Assembly: GCA_025618425.1 (NCBI GenBank) | Contig: CM046842.1 | Span: 34,203,688-34,267,687 of the forward strand | Origin: Heliocidaris tuberculata | Taxonomy: Eukaryota > Echinodermata > Echinoidea > Camarodonta > Echinometridae | Length of the DNA stretch: 64,000 nucleotides | Direction of reading: 5' to 3' | In this document: positions 39,701-50,479 of the stretch, piece by piece | Position numbering within the stretch: the stretch's first letter is position 1 | How the letters are laid out: the number at the start of each line of letters is the position of its first letter | Translations under genes and position numbers: made by a program | Notes under the pieces: model-generated | Told to the model about the DNA's origin: nothing | Databases searched by the model: none | What the model saw: the letters and a program-made list of their open reading frames with translations, nothing else

Positions 39701-40818
39701 TTTTCTTCGTAGAGGAAATGTTCCCCTTTCAAACTACCAATGGACTGTTTATTAGCTTACTTGTTGGTAACATCGCTCTTTCCAATTCAATCTTCAGTAA
39801 CGAAGGTTTCAACTATACCCCTAACCCAATCGACCATTTTTGTCAAAACGGCACACTGCACAAATACACTGTCGATCTGTTGATCTCTCTAAGAATTCTT
39901 CGATAGATGTTCAGTAGGTATGGATGGATCATTTGTCCGCTGTTTTACGTCCTGTGATTGGTCAATACAAACATCGATGGAAAATATATGTATGATTTGA
40001 TCACCGAACCCTTCAATGTGCGATCTTTCTGCCATCGATCCTTTTTGGCACCAAACGCTAGGGAAAAGATCGATGTTTTTACCATCGAACTGTTTTTCGA
40101 TCGATCTTTCTTCCATCGAACCTTAATGTCACCAAGGGCACGCCATAGGGGACAGGTGAGGGATTGATGCGGGTTGAAACATTTTAAGTGAGCGGGGGGA
40201 ATAATGCATGGAGGGATCAGGGCGAGTGATATTTCACGTTTTGCTCTCCTCTCAATCGTACGTTATTTTTGTTTTGGTACTTTCTACATTCCACAATGAC
40301 TGACCCTTTATTTTTTTATGTAACATTCAGTTATCTCTCTCTCTCTCTCTCTCTCTTTCTCTAGGAGACAATTTTCTAGCTGGAGCCTGGAGAATCGCTT
40401 TTGAACGAGCAGCAAAGTAGCTGTTAGAAAAGAAAAACATGAGTTTTCCCAATTTACTATTTTGTCTCTTTTGACTGTAATGATCTAAATGCATGCCCAG
40501 CTTTGAGAAGTAACTTCTACAACCTGTATTGCTGTCTTTATATCTTTTAAAATGTATTTTAACACTTATCTTGTATTCTTATTCTACACCTTCGTTCTGG
40601 ATTGGTGTCTTTCCTTTTGTCTACATTCGTATATGAAGAGTTTCATCGCAAAACGGGTTATCCGCCAAAAATAAAATTTTCAGAGTTACAGATGTCTGAC
40701 AAAAGAGGAAAGATAGCTTTTTATCAATCTGAAATCAGAATTTGGCAAAGTGGGTGTAAAACTAGAGTTTTGAATCATCGAAATTTGTGGGGATTTTTGC
40801 AAAACGGGTTAAGCGCCA

Positions 40819-40864
<46 letters not shown>

Positions 40865-40950
40865 GATGGTAATATCCTCTTGACCAATCAGCGCTCACTA
40901 TTTTACCCAGTTTTGCGCTTCGGCGATTATGATAAGCGGACATTGCAAGC
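39700..40950. other. Non-coding region bordering the satellites
   Basis: No gene supported. 39950-40130 still has scattered ATCGATGG and ATCGATC motifs that may be decayed satellite. Holds (CT)n at 40336-40363, a direct repeat GCAAAACGGGTTAxxCGCCA at about 40651 and 40799, and a ~39-base T run at 40820-40859. Confidence 0.5.
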
Positions 40951-40959
40951 AAGATGAAT

Positions 40960-41390
40960 ACCAAAAAGAAAGAAAAAGAGAGGGGAAAAAAGGAAGAGAA
41001 AAGAAGACGATGTATGTGTGTATGCGGGGGGAGGGTCCAAGTGTATGTGTGTGAAAGAAAGGGGGCATGTGTGTTTGCAAGTGCATCGTCGGTGGAGTTG
41101 CTAAAGGAGGCCAAGAGCCCCCCCCCCCCCCCCATGGAATTGCGAACAAGAAAAGAAATAAAAAGAGAGAAGAGAAAAGGAGAAGAGAAGACGATATGTG
41201 TGAGTGTGTGTGGGGGGGGGCCGAGTGTATATATGTGTGACAGAAAGAGGGCATGTGTGTTTGCAAGTGCATCATCAATGGCTTTGCTAAAGGAGGGCAC
41301 GTCCCCCGCCCCTATGGAATCGCGAAAAGAAAAAGAAAGAAAAAAGGGGGAAAAGAAAAGGGAGAGAAATGAAGACGATATGACCCCTTC
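40960..41390. repeat. Purine-rich minisatellite, about 2.3 copies of a ~190-bp unit
   Basis: Landmarks AAGAAGACGAT (about 41000, 41187 and 41370), GGGCATGTGTGTTTGCAAGT (41062 and 41249) and GCTAAAGGAGG (41100 and 41286). G and C runs vary between copies. Long frames on both strands here come from low-complexity sequence and have no domain. Confidence 0.8.
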
Positions 41391-43742
41391 CACCACCGTC
41401 CCCGAATCGTAAGCCTCATGAATTATGATATTCGCATTTTATTTTCAGAGATCGATGCAGTTTGTCCCCCCCCCCCCCCCCACCATGCCAGTGCCCCCTC
41501 AATGACTGACAGATGCACTGTCTTTCATATTTTCCTTTTAAACACCTGGGTATGGGGGTAGGGTTAAGGTCTTGACCAATAATTTCTGCGGATGATTTCT
41601 TTTTTTCAGGATTAATAGGGGCATTTTAAACAATCCCATGGCCGCCTTGTTTCCCCTCCCCCTGGCTACGCCAGTGTATAGGTATTATGTGGGTGTTCTT
41701 TTTCACGTGCATTGATTTTATGTCTGTGCATGTTTGGATAGAACAGATACCCCAGTATACTGTCATGCCATGCACGAAGAAGACTGAATAAAAAATAAAA
41801 TCAAATTTTTCTAGGTTGAGGTAGGGATCACACGAAAGATTTGTGAGCTAGCCTCCAGTTTTATTTATCATACAAACATGATCGAATTCCCAAAATATAA
41901 CTGTCTGACATTCTTGGTTATACCATTCATAGACAATATCTTAAACAAAAATCTTATTGTTAAACAAAAATACGATAACATATCAAGGCATAAAGATCAT
42001 GATCTATATCAGAGTAATACGTATCACACTGGCAATGTTCACACTCACAATGCAGACAAGGTGCCGTAGGTGTCGGGAAGTTCATTTTTCAGTTCAAATT
42101 TTGGTCTCGACCAAAATTTGGACGCGGAAATTTTGCCCTTTCCCGAAACTGCGGAAACGCCGGGAAGTGTTTATGAATGATGAAGACAGTGAACGGAATC
42201 TTTCAAGAATATGCGAATAGGTTGCTGAATGAATGCAGATTTAATAATTTTGCATTCTGCGTCTTTTAGGCGCCCTAGTGGAGGCGAGGTTTTAAAAAAC
42301 ACTTTTACAGTAAACTGATCCTTGCGCTGATACATCCAAAGTAGAACTTTTATTTGGAACCACTCGCGTACCCAAGGAGGGGCAGTCTGATAATTTCCCA
42401 CCCCCCCCCCCGCGAATTTTTGAGGGCTGGCGAATAAAAAAAAAGTGTACATGGCAAACGGCCAAATTTCGGGCATCGGCTCAGATCAGCCGTGAAGTTT
42501 CCTTACTTTTGTATTGTGATTGTTGATTTAGAGCTCATCATAGTTAATAATGGGGATTCTCTGGGTCTTTTACTACGGAATATCTAACATCATATTTATA
42601 AAATCTATCTGGAAAAAAAATTAGGTAGGATTTTTTATTCACTCTTTCTGCCCCTTTAAAAAGCAAAGGTAATTCCTATCCGTGTGCTCTAGATCGAACG
42701 TTAGACTAAATGTTGGTCTAGATTTAATTTCAGAACTATATGAACATACTACATCATAACACCTTTAAAATTACACTTCGAATGATGCCTGCTGACTTTA
42801 TTTCTCACGGCTAATCACCAAAAATTCCCATATCTAGCATATGAGTAGCAACACCAACACCAACACCAACACCGAACACTGTACATGAAATTAAACACCG
42901 ACTGCCGAGCTCGTTTCAGCAGACAACATTTGACAAAAATGAAACACCGGCAACCGGAACTACGTCAGAAAATCAGAGGTCAGCACCTAACACCGACTGA
43001 TTTTTTTCTCATTCCATAGTCGGTGTTAGATCATGATTTCGCGGCAAAATAAACACTAACCCCAAACACCAACACCGAGCGTGAAATCACCCAATGTGAA
43101 ATGATATTATTAAACGCGTATAAGTAAATAAAGTGTATTGGAGTAAAATATGAACAAATCATTCGAGAGTCAAGACCCCCTTCAAGATATGTAATTGCAT
43201 TGATATTATTCCGTGTCATGAAGGACAATTTTAATATTTCAATCACAACATTACATTTTACAAATTAATGCTAATTTATTTAAGGGTGAAATCAGATTAT
43301 AATTAGCACCCATTCAGTATGTATGTTAATATGTTCATTACGTCATTGTTTGAAGTATTCGTAACTTTCCATGAATATTAAGATTGATAAAAAAAACACT
43401 CCTCAAGTCGTTTGATTAACGCAGATTTTTTTTTTAACAACAGTGCATATAATCGGTCAGTTGAACTCTATATTTGAGACTTCATACGTTGTTTGAAAGT
43501 CGTCCTTTAGTACTGTTTTACTGCAGTATTGCAAAAGAAGTGGGAACTCAAATTATCTTCTCTAAATATTTATTATATTTGCAAATGATCTGATGTATAA
43601 CTATTTATATTTAGTGCTAAATATTGCAATTAATTGTCCATTTCCATGATTTAAGGGGTTTGTTAGCTCGTAAAAAAGGCATACGGAGAATGTGGGATTT
43701 GAACTGATTGATAATAATTATTTGATACAATTTTTTTGCTCT
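41391..43742. other. Non-coding region with transposon ends and short palindromes
   Basis: C runs at 41468-41482 and about 42401-42411. The sequence CCCCTGGCTACGCCAGTG at about 41660 resembles one terminus of a common invertebrate TIR element, but I found no partner end. A perfect hairpin CAAATTTTGGT-CTCG-ACCAAAATTTG lies at about 42097-42122, an (AACACC)n tract at about 42850-42875, and an 11-bp inverted pair TAACACCGACT/AGTCGGTGTTA at about 42987-43028. No convincing exon was seen. Confidence 0.55.
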
Positions 43743-45293
43743 TTAGAAGTAAAAATATACATCTATTTCCGTTACCAGATCACTTCGCTGCTCCGCGACA
43801 AACAGATGTCCTGATACTGTGTGTGCTGAGTAGTGGTCAGGAATCACCAGTGTGCTGCTTAAGGTCGTTAGATGATACCCCACTGCGTTGGCTACTGAAT
43901 GGTATTGGCTTTCATATGCTACCTCAGTGACAATGTTTGGTTCTGTTCTTATCTCTATGAGACGGGTTACAATGTCCAAGCCAAGCTGCTCCTCACAAGC
44001 AGAAGTGAAGTACAGGATATATTGAAATTCTGATGCCTTCAACATGATGTCAACCATCAATTTGTCGTATTCTGCAGAAACTGATCGATGAAGAAAAGCT
44101 AGATACATAGCCGAGATGTATTCCTGGAACAACTTGTGAGGGAACTGCACCATAGACACTTCTACTTGGGGATTTATTCGTCTTTCTCGTCTTGATGTTG
44201 CACACTTCTCTCTTGTCAGAATACCAACTTTACATCCAATCTCTTTAGACTCTTCACAGGACTGGAACATGTATTCTGGGAATACAAGCCGTCTCTCCAA
44301 CAGTCCATTGAGAGCAATCTTGCCAATCAATATTAGATGATGCAAAACAGCCTGTCGTCGTTCATCATCAGTTCTGTGAGATGTCTTCTTGTGTAAGTAA
44401 TGATCGACCAGAAAGGAAATCATCTCATCGAACAGCTGAGAAAAGGTCTTGAACTTGGACATTGCTTGCCGCCTCTCTCCACTGTATTCCTTCCACATGA
44501 CACACAGCATAGCGATGTAAATTGGGAAGGACGCCATATTTTCCCTGATAACATCATTGTCGGCTATGAAAGCAATAAGCTCTTCGGAGGAACCTGTGTC
44601 TGGTTGGAAGAACCTTTTGATGTACAAGCATCGGTTTTCTGCCGAGAATCCTTCAATTGTAATAAATGCAAAGACCTTCTTGAGATCAGTATTACTCCGA
44701 AAAACATGTGCCTTCCATTGCCTAGTGGTGATGAGAACTGAGCCTGACTGTAATACTCTATTGAAATGATTTCAAAAACCTGACCTGAAAAATCCCCATC
44801 ATATTCATCAAGGCCATCAAGAGCCATAAAGACACTCTGGGAATGGGATAGGATGTACTCATCAATCTGCCTTGCTTCCATCGGATTGCTGTCAGATAAA
44901 TAGGTCTTGACAATCTCACCCACCGTTTTGTATCACAACAACTAGATGGAATTGTCTGAAGCACTGAGAGGAGTCTCCAGTGGCCCAATCCCAGGCGATC
45001 TTGGAACAAAACGTCGTCTTTCCTGACCCACCTTCCCCTTCTACTAGAAAGCGTCTTGCAAGAGCACCGTTGATCTCTGTCTTGAGAAGGTATTCGTATG
45101 GCAGTGGGGTCTTGTCTCCCCAAATCCCAGCAGTGTAAGATTTGTGAAAATTTGACTGAAATCAAAGAGTATCTCATTATTCAGTGGGTCGGCTTGTATT
45201 CTAAAAGATGAAGGATGTAGTAGCGTTTGAGGTCATCTACAACCTGATCCATCATATCGTCGATTGTTGGTGTGTATCGTCGAGCGGGGGACC
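43743..45293 (-). pseudogene. NACHT-domain (NLR-type) exon, multiply frameshifted
   Basis: Minus-strand exon of an NLR-type immune sensor. The NTPase core has Walker A GEGGSGKTT at about 45011-45041, and Walker B with the extended acidic motif FMALDGLDEYDGD at about 44791-44834. A sensor-like stretch GSVLITTRQWKAHVF and FSAENRCLYIKRFF follows, then a helical region ending with FPHKLFQEYISAMYLAFL near 44130. The upstream edge is a good acceptor (TTTATTTCTCAG at about 45294-45305). The 3' edge may be a donor at GATCTG/GTAACG near 43779; otherwise the frame stops at 43743. Coding similarity jumps frame at least four times (about 45205, 45110, 44925 and 44730). No Death or CARD exon and no leucine-rich repeats were found nearby. 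It could be an active gene only if those shifts are sequence errors. Confidence 0.85.
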
Positions 45294-45299
45294 CTGAGA

Positions 45300-46030
45300 A
45301 ATAAACATAAGGGAGTATTAAAAATAGTCGAGTGTTATATTGTAATCATAATACCAATTATATATCTAGTTTTAACTCAAACTAAACTATATCCTGCAGT
45401 AAATATAATTCAAGTTTTTTAGTGATATTGAAATTTCATCAAGTTGCTATTCTTATAACCTTTTTATAGTTGTTTTCCCAGACCTACATAATAGTTCACA
45501 TCAGCTGGGACAAGCAGTCGAGGATGATATTCGATCCGAAATATAGAAACAGGTTTCATTAATATGTGGTACTGATACATAACGCATTTTATATTGATGG
45601 AATAAAGAAAGTTGGTTAATTTACTTGATAAAATGAGAGAATGAAGTAAACTAATGTGCAACGGGTATGAACACATAAACTAGTTTACGAGCTAACCACA
45701 GACAGAACTTCCTTCTTCCCGTAATAATAATGGGGTTCCAATCAAGACCGTATCCAGAGCCTTGGCGATGGTTTATGACCGTAATAAAAACACCGAGATG
45801 AATTTAAGATGATGACCTTCGTCATAGACTCACACGCTGTACTGAAAATATAGAAAATGTTTTGTTTTCTTCTCGATTACGTCTTTTCACAAATCCCTAA
45901 TAAGGTCATAACGAGAGAAAATGTCTAAGGGATAAACTTGAGGCCTTCGAGACCTGTCGAAACAATCATGATATGTATTATGGATCGTTTAGCTATGAGT
46001 AAAATGTGATTTACTATTGTACTATTTTGA
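45300..46030. other. Non-coding region upstream of the NACHT exon
   Basis: Would be intron or promoter of the NACHT gene. No upstream Death, CARD or other adaptor exon is recognisable. Confidence 0.5.
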
Positions 46031-46270
46031 TGTTTTTCTAAATATCCTGCAATGATGGTCTATTCATCCAGAAAAGAAAATTCAAACATGGGCAAAAAAC
46101 TTTGAATTCATTCCAAAACGTCTGGACATAGCTACATTGCCATAATGCATGCTCTAAAGTTTCGAAATTTTTGCAGCCAAAAGTACATTCTGGAGAAGGT
46201 TTTATTTTCATTTTGAAGAGCTTATAACTGAAGAACAAAATATTATTCTCGTGTTTTTGTATCAATAGTT
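46030..46270 (-). pseudogene. LINE ORF2 C-terminal fragment (zf-RVT type)
   Basis: The minus-strand frame 46265-46038 reads FKMKIKPSPECTFGC, then ETLEHALWQCSYVQTFWNEF. This Cys-x3-Cys ... H-x4-C pattern is the domain that follows RT in L1/Tx1-like LINEs, comparable to the 3' end of the LINE at 3843-6994. No RT core is visible on either side, so it is a short fossil. Confidence 0.7.
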
Positions 46271-46674
46271 GTATTAATCATAATTTGTCTTACTTTACGC
46301 AATTCGGTATCACTCAAATCGTATTTGCATTTCAATCGAAAAGTGCTCAGAGATTGTTCTCTCTTCATTTTTAACAAAGCTTTCATAAAAGTGTATGCTT
46401 TTTATGACCTTGAGATCTCTTAACTAGTTAGGTATTACTATTTCATTTTAAACTGCTTTTATTTCATCGGTGTGAATCCGACTGAACTTTAGATCAGTGC
46501 CCTTTTTAATACACGAAGCTATTCCTTTAAGTACCGTACCGTATTTGATAAAAATCAAAAGATAGCTATGAAAGTTGTTTGATGATCGCTGAGAGGCTTG
46601 AATTATTTATCATACAGCATAAAACTAAAAATGCATCTCACCCGACGCTCTAAGTCTTCATTATATTTATCATC

Positions 46675-49600
46675 ATGATTCGGACTGGACTGTTTTTTGC
46701 ATCCTGCCTTTTGGGTAAGCTTTCGTCTATCCCTTTTTTATAGCTCCATCTTACATGTAGAAGCAAACATATTAACCCGTTGACTACTGAATTCTCGTAT
46801 TCCTATACAGTGCGAGTCAGAAAAAATGTCCCACTTTTTAAAATGCTTATACTACAAATATGATAGCATATATTATATTTCTTGTACCACCGTCAGACAG
46901 ATTAACTCTTCCCCTTTAATTTGATACCACATTTGTGGAGAATCAGTAATGAATTTACTGGATATGAGCAAATTAATGTGTATGGGTGAAAATCCATTTG
47001 CGCCAACATCAACAGCACCTTGCCAGATTTGGATTCACTGCACAATGTGCAAGAAAGCCTTTTGTAATGATAATTGCCTGATTTGGATTCACTGCACAAT
47101 GAGCAAGAAAGCCTTTGGTAATGATAATTGCCTGATTCGGATTCACTGCACAATGAGCAAGAAAGCCTTTTGTAATGATAACTGAGTTGTTCCAACTCAG
47201 GCAGGGCACTGTTATCATAAGACTTGGCGCAAATGGGTTTTGACCCCCTTACAAACAATGGCTGTTGTGTGCTCAACTGTAAAAGCTAAATTGAAACAGA
47301 TTTTACCAAGCAACAAAGGAATATATGCTCTATCCATACATGCTAAAAACATTCTGTCAATCCCACATTTTTAAAACCATACTCAATTTTAAAAAGCGGG
47401 ACATTTTTACTGACTCGCACTGTAGGCTTAATACAGGAACCATCCGACTCCCGTACGTAATGGTTTTAATATGAACACTTACAAAGAATTACAATTATTG
47501 AAAGTAGTAAGTTTATTCACCCTATAATAAAGACAAAGTCGAAAATCAAACCATTGTCACATGATTGTTCATCTTTGTTTTTACATTAATTATTTCAAAG
47601 GAAACTCACTACAATCCAACGATGTGAGAGTAAAGGGAACAAAAGGTATTGAATAGGGTATTCATTTTTTAAATCTGCTCAAAATTTTTCTTGAAAGCCG
47701 GACTGAAAGGCGTACATGGTCATTTGACATCACCACGGATTCTTTGTGCAAATGAGAAACAAAGTGATGAATGTCTTTCGCGTCAGCAGGGTGTTTGGGA
47801 AGAAATCAACCGATCCAAAATATCGAAGGTTACTGCGTTATCTGGCAACGTGTCCTACTCAATCAGAGTTGTAACTTGTGTTACACCAGGTAAAATTATT
47901 TTTTTAACACTTAAAAAAAAAAAAAGGTAAATACAAACCCACCCCCCCCCAAAAAAAAAAAAAGTGCTGCGCAATCATGGAAATGATTGCACCAGCAACC
48001 AGCCAAGCACATGAAGAGCAATGGCATTTCTGTATATATATATCATAGTCTTCATTGCTTTCCAGTGGCCTACCGTTCAGTACTTTAAGTGCTAAGAAGT
48101 AGCACTTTAAGTGAAATTAAGTAGCACTTTTATAAAGGGCTAAGAAGTAGCACGTTTTGGGTGTTGAGAATCTGGTGTCGCCGAAACCACTGGTCCATCT
48201 CTGTTGTCTAGTGGGGAATTAGCGTTCTAAGCCAGTGACCCTGGTTCGATTCCCGGCGGAGACAATTTTTTTCAACCTTTGCAAAATATCAAAAAGGGAG
48301 GACAGCTCTGGGGAATTTTGATTTAAGCTAAGCAACAATTATTCTCTCATTCTCAATTCTCACAATATTATATATATTACATATTAAGTATTTATCAGAA
48401 AGCGATGTTTTACGCATATTTTGTATCTGTGATACAGACCCCTGCCTTAATGGAGGAACCCGTTCCAACGTTGCATTGGAGGGTGTCAATAAATGCGTGT
48501 GTCCTACAAACTATGACGGAGACTACTGTCAATGTGAGTGACACAGTATATAGACATACTAAGAAACTTGAAAGGAAATCCCGTAGGAAACTTTAACTAC
48601 AATCATATTTCATATTTCTCTTCTTCTGAAGGACATGACAGCTAAGACTTTCGAGAAATCATCTGAAGGGCACTTTCTGTGCCCTATTGTATCTCAAAGA
48701 AATCATGTTTGGATTACGTAAAACGTTATTGTAATTTTCGCAATTTCAATAGGCGATGGCCAAAGTTATTAAAATTGCAATGGGTTGATTTTTAGATAGT
48801 CTTTGCGATCGTGAGTATGGTGAGTGAGGGCATAGAGAGAGAGGGGGAGGGGTACAGAGAGGAAGTGGGGAAGTACGATGGGATTAATAACCTTCCTCCC
48901 CCCCCCCCTTCCACTCTATAAAAAAAAATCAAACGCAACTTATTTTCAGCCAATCAGAAGTGCGCATTAAGGACTTGCGTTTGATTTTTAGGAGTTGCGA
49001 TTAAACGCAAGTTTTGTGCAACGGGCCCCAGGGCTCTGAGCAGACATTATACCAGGCATGTAATCTATGATAGAGGCTCGTTCACATCTGCCCCAGACAT
49101 TACCGCTAAAACAACCTACATCTCCCGGGAAAAACAATATTCCATTATCTTGCTCTCCAAATCTGGTGACATGAAACGTATTATTGGTGAAGATATATCT
49201 CCACATAGGTAAAGGCTCGTTCACATAAACTGCGTAAACCTTAATCCATATTGATTACTACGCATTCTCCTTCAGTTTTATATAGCTAATAAACATCACA
49301 AAGTTAGACAGTTTGATTTTTGGTTCAGCTATATTCGATCAAACTTCACAATCAAAATGTCAGGTATTGAAATCACATTTTCTGCAAATCAAACTTACAA
49401 GGGTATACTATTCTGACAATTCTGTAAAAAGTTTGATGATAAGATTCATAAAGTATGTTTATATATATATTGTTCCTCAAGGCATTTATTTCACAGAGTT
49501 TTCTGTAATGAGAAAGGATAGCGTTAATTGTCTGGTGTAATAATACGTTAACGCATCGCATCATACTCTTAGGACGTATGTTATCGTTGTTTAACTGCAC

Positions 49601-49783
49601 TTTCATTTCATTATTTTCGTTTAGATTGTAAGCTTCATCTTAAGAGCTCAAAATACCTAATGAAAAAGGGTCTCGTGATACTTCCGAATGGGCGTAATCG
49701 CATATCGTTCAAAATTCGTGGAGGGGAAACCTACTTCGTGTTGGAAGGGAATCATGAAGGACCTTTTCTTTTCTACACCTTCG
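46675..49783 (+). CDS. Secreted modular protein with EGF module, first four exons (partial gene)
   Basis: Predicted exons: 46675-46714, 47698-47889, 48438-48533 and 49625-49783. All junctions have AG/GT ends and every intron is phase 1; internal exons of 192, 96 and 159 bp are multiples of three, as in exon-shuffled extracellular proteins. Exon 1 encodes a signal peptide (MIRTGLFFASCLL). Residues 14-77 form an unrecognised module with C30, C39 and C74. Residues 78-109 are an EGF-like module: PCLNGG, then CVCPTNYDGDYC. The usual third EGF cysteine is arginine (GGTR; codon CGT, one transition from TGT). Residues 110-162 (ILPNGRNRISFKIRG, FVLEGNHEG, FYTF) weakly resemble the farnesoic-acid-methyltransferase-like domain (PF12248). 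The last exon ends at a phase-1 donor (TTCG/GTTAGT), so the gene continues, but I could not find the next exon. Probably a secreted or surface recognition protein; the role is inference. Confidence 0.7.
46808..47422. mobile_element. Mariner/Tc1-like MITE in intron 1 of the EGF-module gene
   Basis: A 615-bp element with termini CAGTGCGAGTCAG at 46808 and CTGACTCGCACTG ending at 47422, each flanked by TA (46806-46807, 47423-47424). The arms are long and imperfect: AATCCATTTGCGCCAA near 46991 faces TTGGCGCAAATGGGTT near 47223. The centre holds three 54-bp tandem units (next entry). No transposase; non-autonomous. Confidence 0.85.
47025..47185 (+). repeat. 54-bp tandem repeat, three copies, inside the mariner-like MITE
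   Basis: GGATTCACTGCACAATG recurs at 47031, 47085 and 47139. Because 54 is a multiple of three, both strands stay open across the repeat, giving a Cys/His-rich frame that only superficially resembles a zinc finger. Confidence 0.9.
48197..48263 (+). repeat. tRNA-like sequence, probably the head of a tRNA-derived SINE
   Basis: An A-box-like GTCTAGTGGGGAATTAGC and a B box GGTTCGATTCC. Acceptor-like ends ATCTCTG and CGGAGAC pair with one mismatch and one wobble, and the T arm CCTGG/CCCGG has one mismatch. At 67 nt it is short for a tRNA and has no good anticodon stem. It lies in intron 2 of the EGF-module gene. Confidence 0.5.
48926..49030. mobile_element. MITE fragment with 13-bp inverted pair
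   Basis: AAATCAAACGCAA at 48926-48938 faces TTGCGTTTGATTT at 48975-48987; a further TTAAACGCAAGTTTTGTGCA and CGGGCCCC end follow. This resembles short 'GGGCCC'-ended foldback repeats. It lies in intron 3 of the EGF-module gene. Confidence 0.45.
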
Positions 49784-50089
49784 GTTAGTATAATACTTCC
49801 GGCCATTTTCATGGTTTTGTCAGCCACTTTCATCCAAAGATAAAGTCGTTTTCTAGTCATCCCATTATACTGTGAAAGAAACTGTCTGGGAGCAAGTGAG
49901 AAATTTTATACACTGTTCTTGATAATCCGAACGAATGCTAGGATTTACAACCAGTTTAATGCAAACTCAATGAAGATAATGCAAAACAAAGGTTACACAA
50001 TGATCTTTCCTTGTAAGATAATTATCTTGTTAGCTTCCGAGATCCCTATACTTTCACATCAAATAATGTATATCTTTTCCATGTGTAGG

Positions 50090-50440
50090 GCTTTGTCGGG
50101 GCCGCCGGTCTTCTTTCCATATGGCGATTGGGGGCCATGTCGTTGACCCTTCTACATGGTCCCGAGGATTAGAGTTGCACTGTGGTCCATCTGGGTTCGA
50201 TTCCTACTGGGTCGACTTTTCAGAATTTGGCCTCTTCCGATTGGGTATTGGTGGAAACTCTACTCCGATCTTGGAGGCGCGACCGAGCGTAAGTGTTCTT
50301 GTCAAGGGGGTTGGCTTAGCAGCAAATGCCCAACCCGGTGCAGAATGGCTGATAGACCTGCCATGTGGGCTTTAACATCATGTTGTTTGTGTTTGTTTGT
50401 GGGCCAGAATTCTCCCCAGACAACAGCAACCGCTGAGAAT
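50090..50440 (+). repeat. Possible tRNA-derived SINE
   Basis: Contains the B box GGTTCGATTCC at 50194-50204 within a tRNA-like stretch, preceded by GGTCCCGAGGATTAGAG, followed by about 230 bp with G/C content above the surroundings. Overlapping short frames on this strand are therefore probably not coding. The 3' end was not resolved. Confidence 0.4.
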
Positions 50441-50479
50441 TAAGTTGATTACCGGTCAAGATGCAATTGTGGGTGGTGG

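Noticed and set aside
40809..41412. Long frames of 126-195 codons on both strands
   Set aside because: They come from a T run and a purine-rich minisatellite; composition is extremely biased and there is no domain.
41640..41690. TIR element ending in CCCCTGGCTACGCCAGTG
   Set aside because: Only one end is recognisable; no partner terminus or target duplication was found.
46902..47276. Zinc-finger-like Cys/His repeat protein on either strand
   Set aside because: The 18-residue period comes from a 54-bp minisatellite inside a TA-flanked MITE; the cysteine spacing does not fit C2H2 fingers.
48197..48263. Functional tRNA gene
   Set aside because: Only the A/B boxes and a weak acceptor stem are visible; length and anticodon arm do not fit, so a SINE head is more likely.
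48988..49224. Minus-strand frame with a GDVGCFSGNVWGR stretch, vaguely astacin-like
   Set aside because: No HExxH zinc site, no matching splice sites with neighbours, and it overlaps a MITE within an intron of the opposite-strand gene.
50121..50443. Overlapping 84- and 95-codon frames as a gene
   Set aside because: Two overlapping frames in a B-box-containing, SINE-like stretch, with no domain or splice support.
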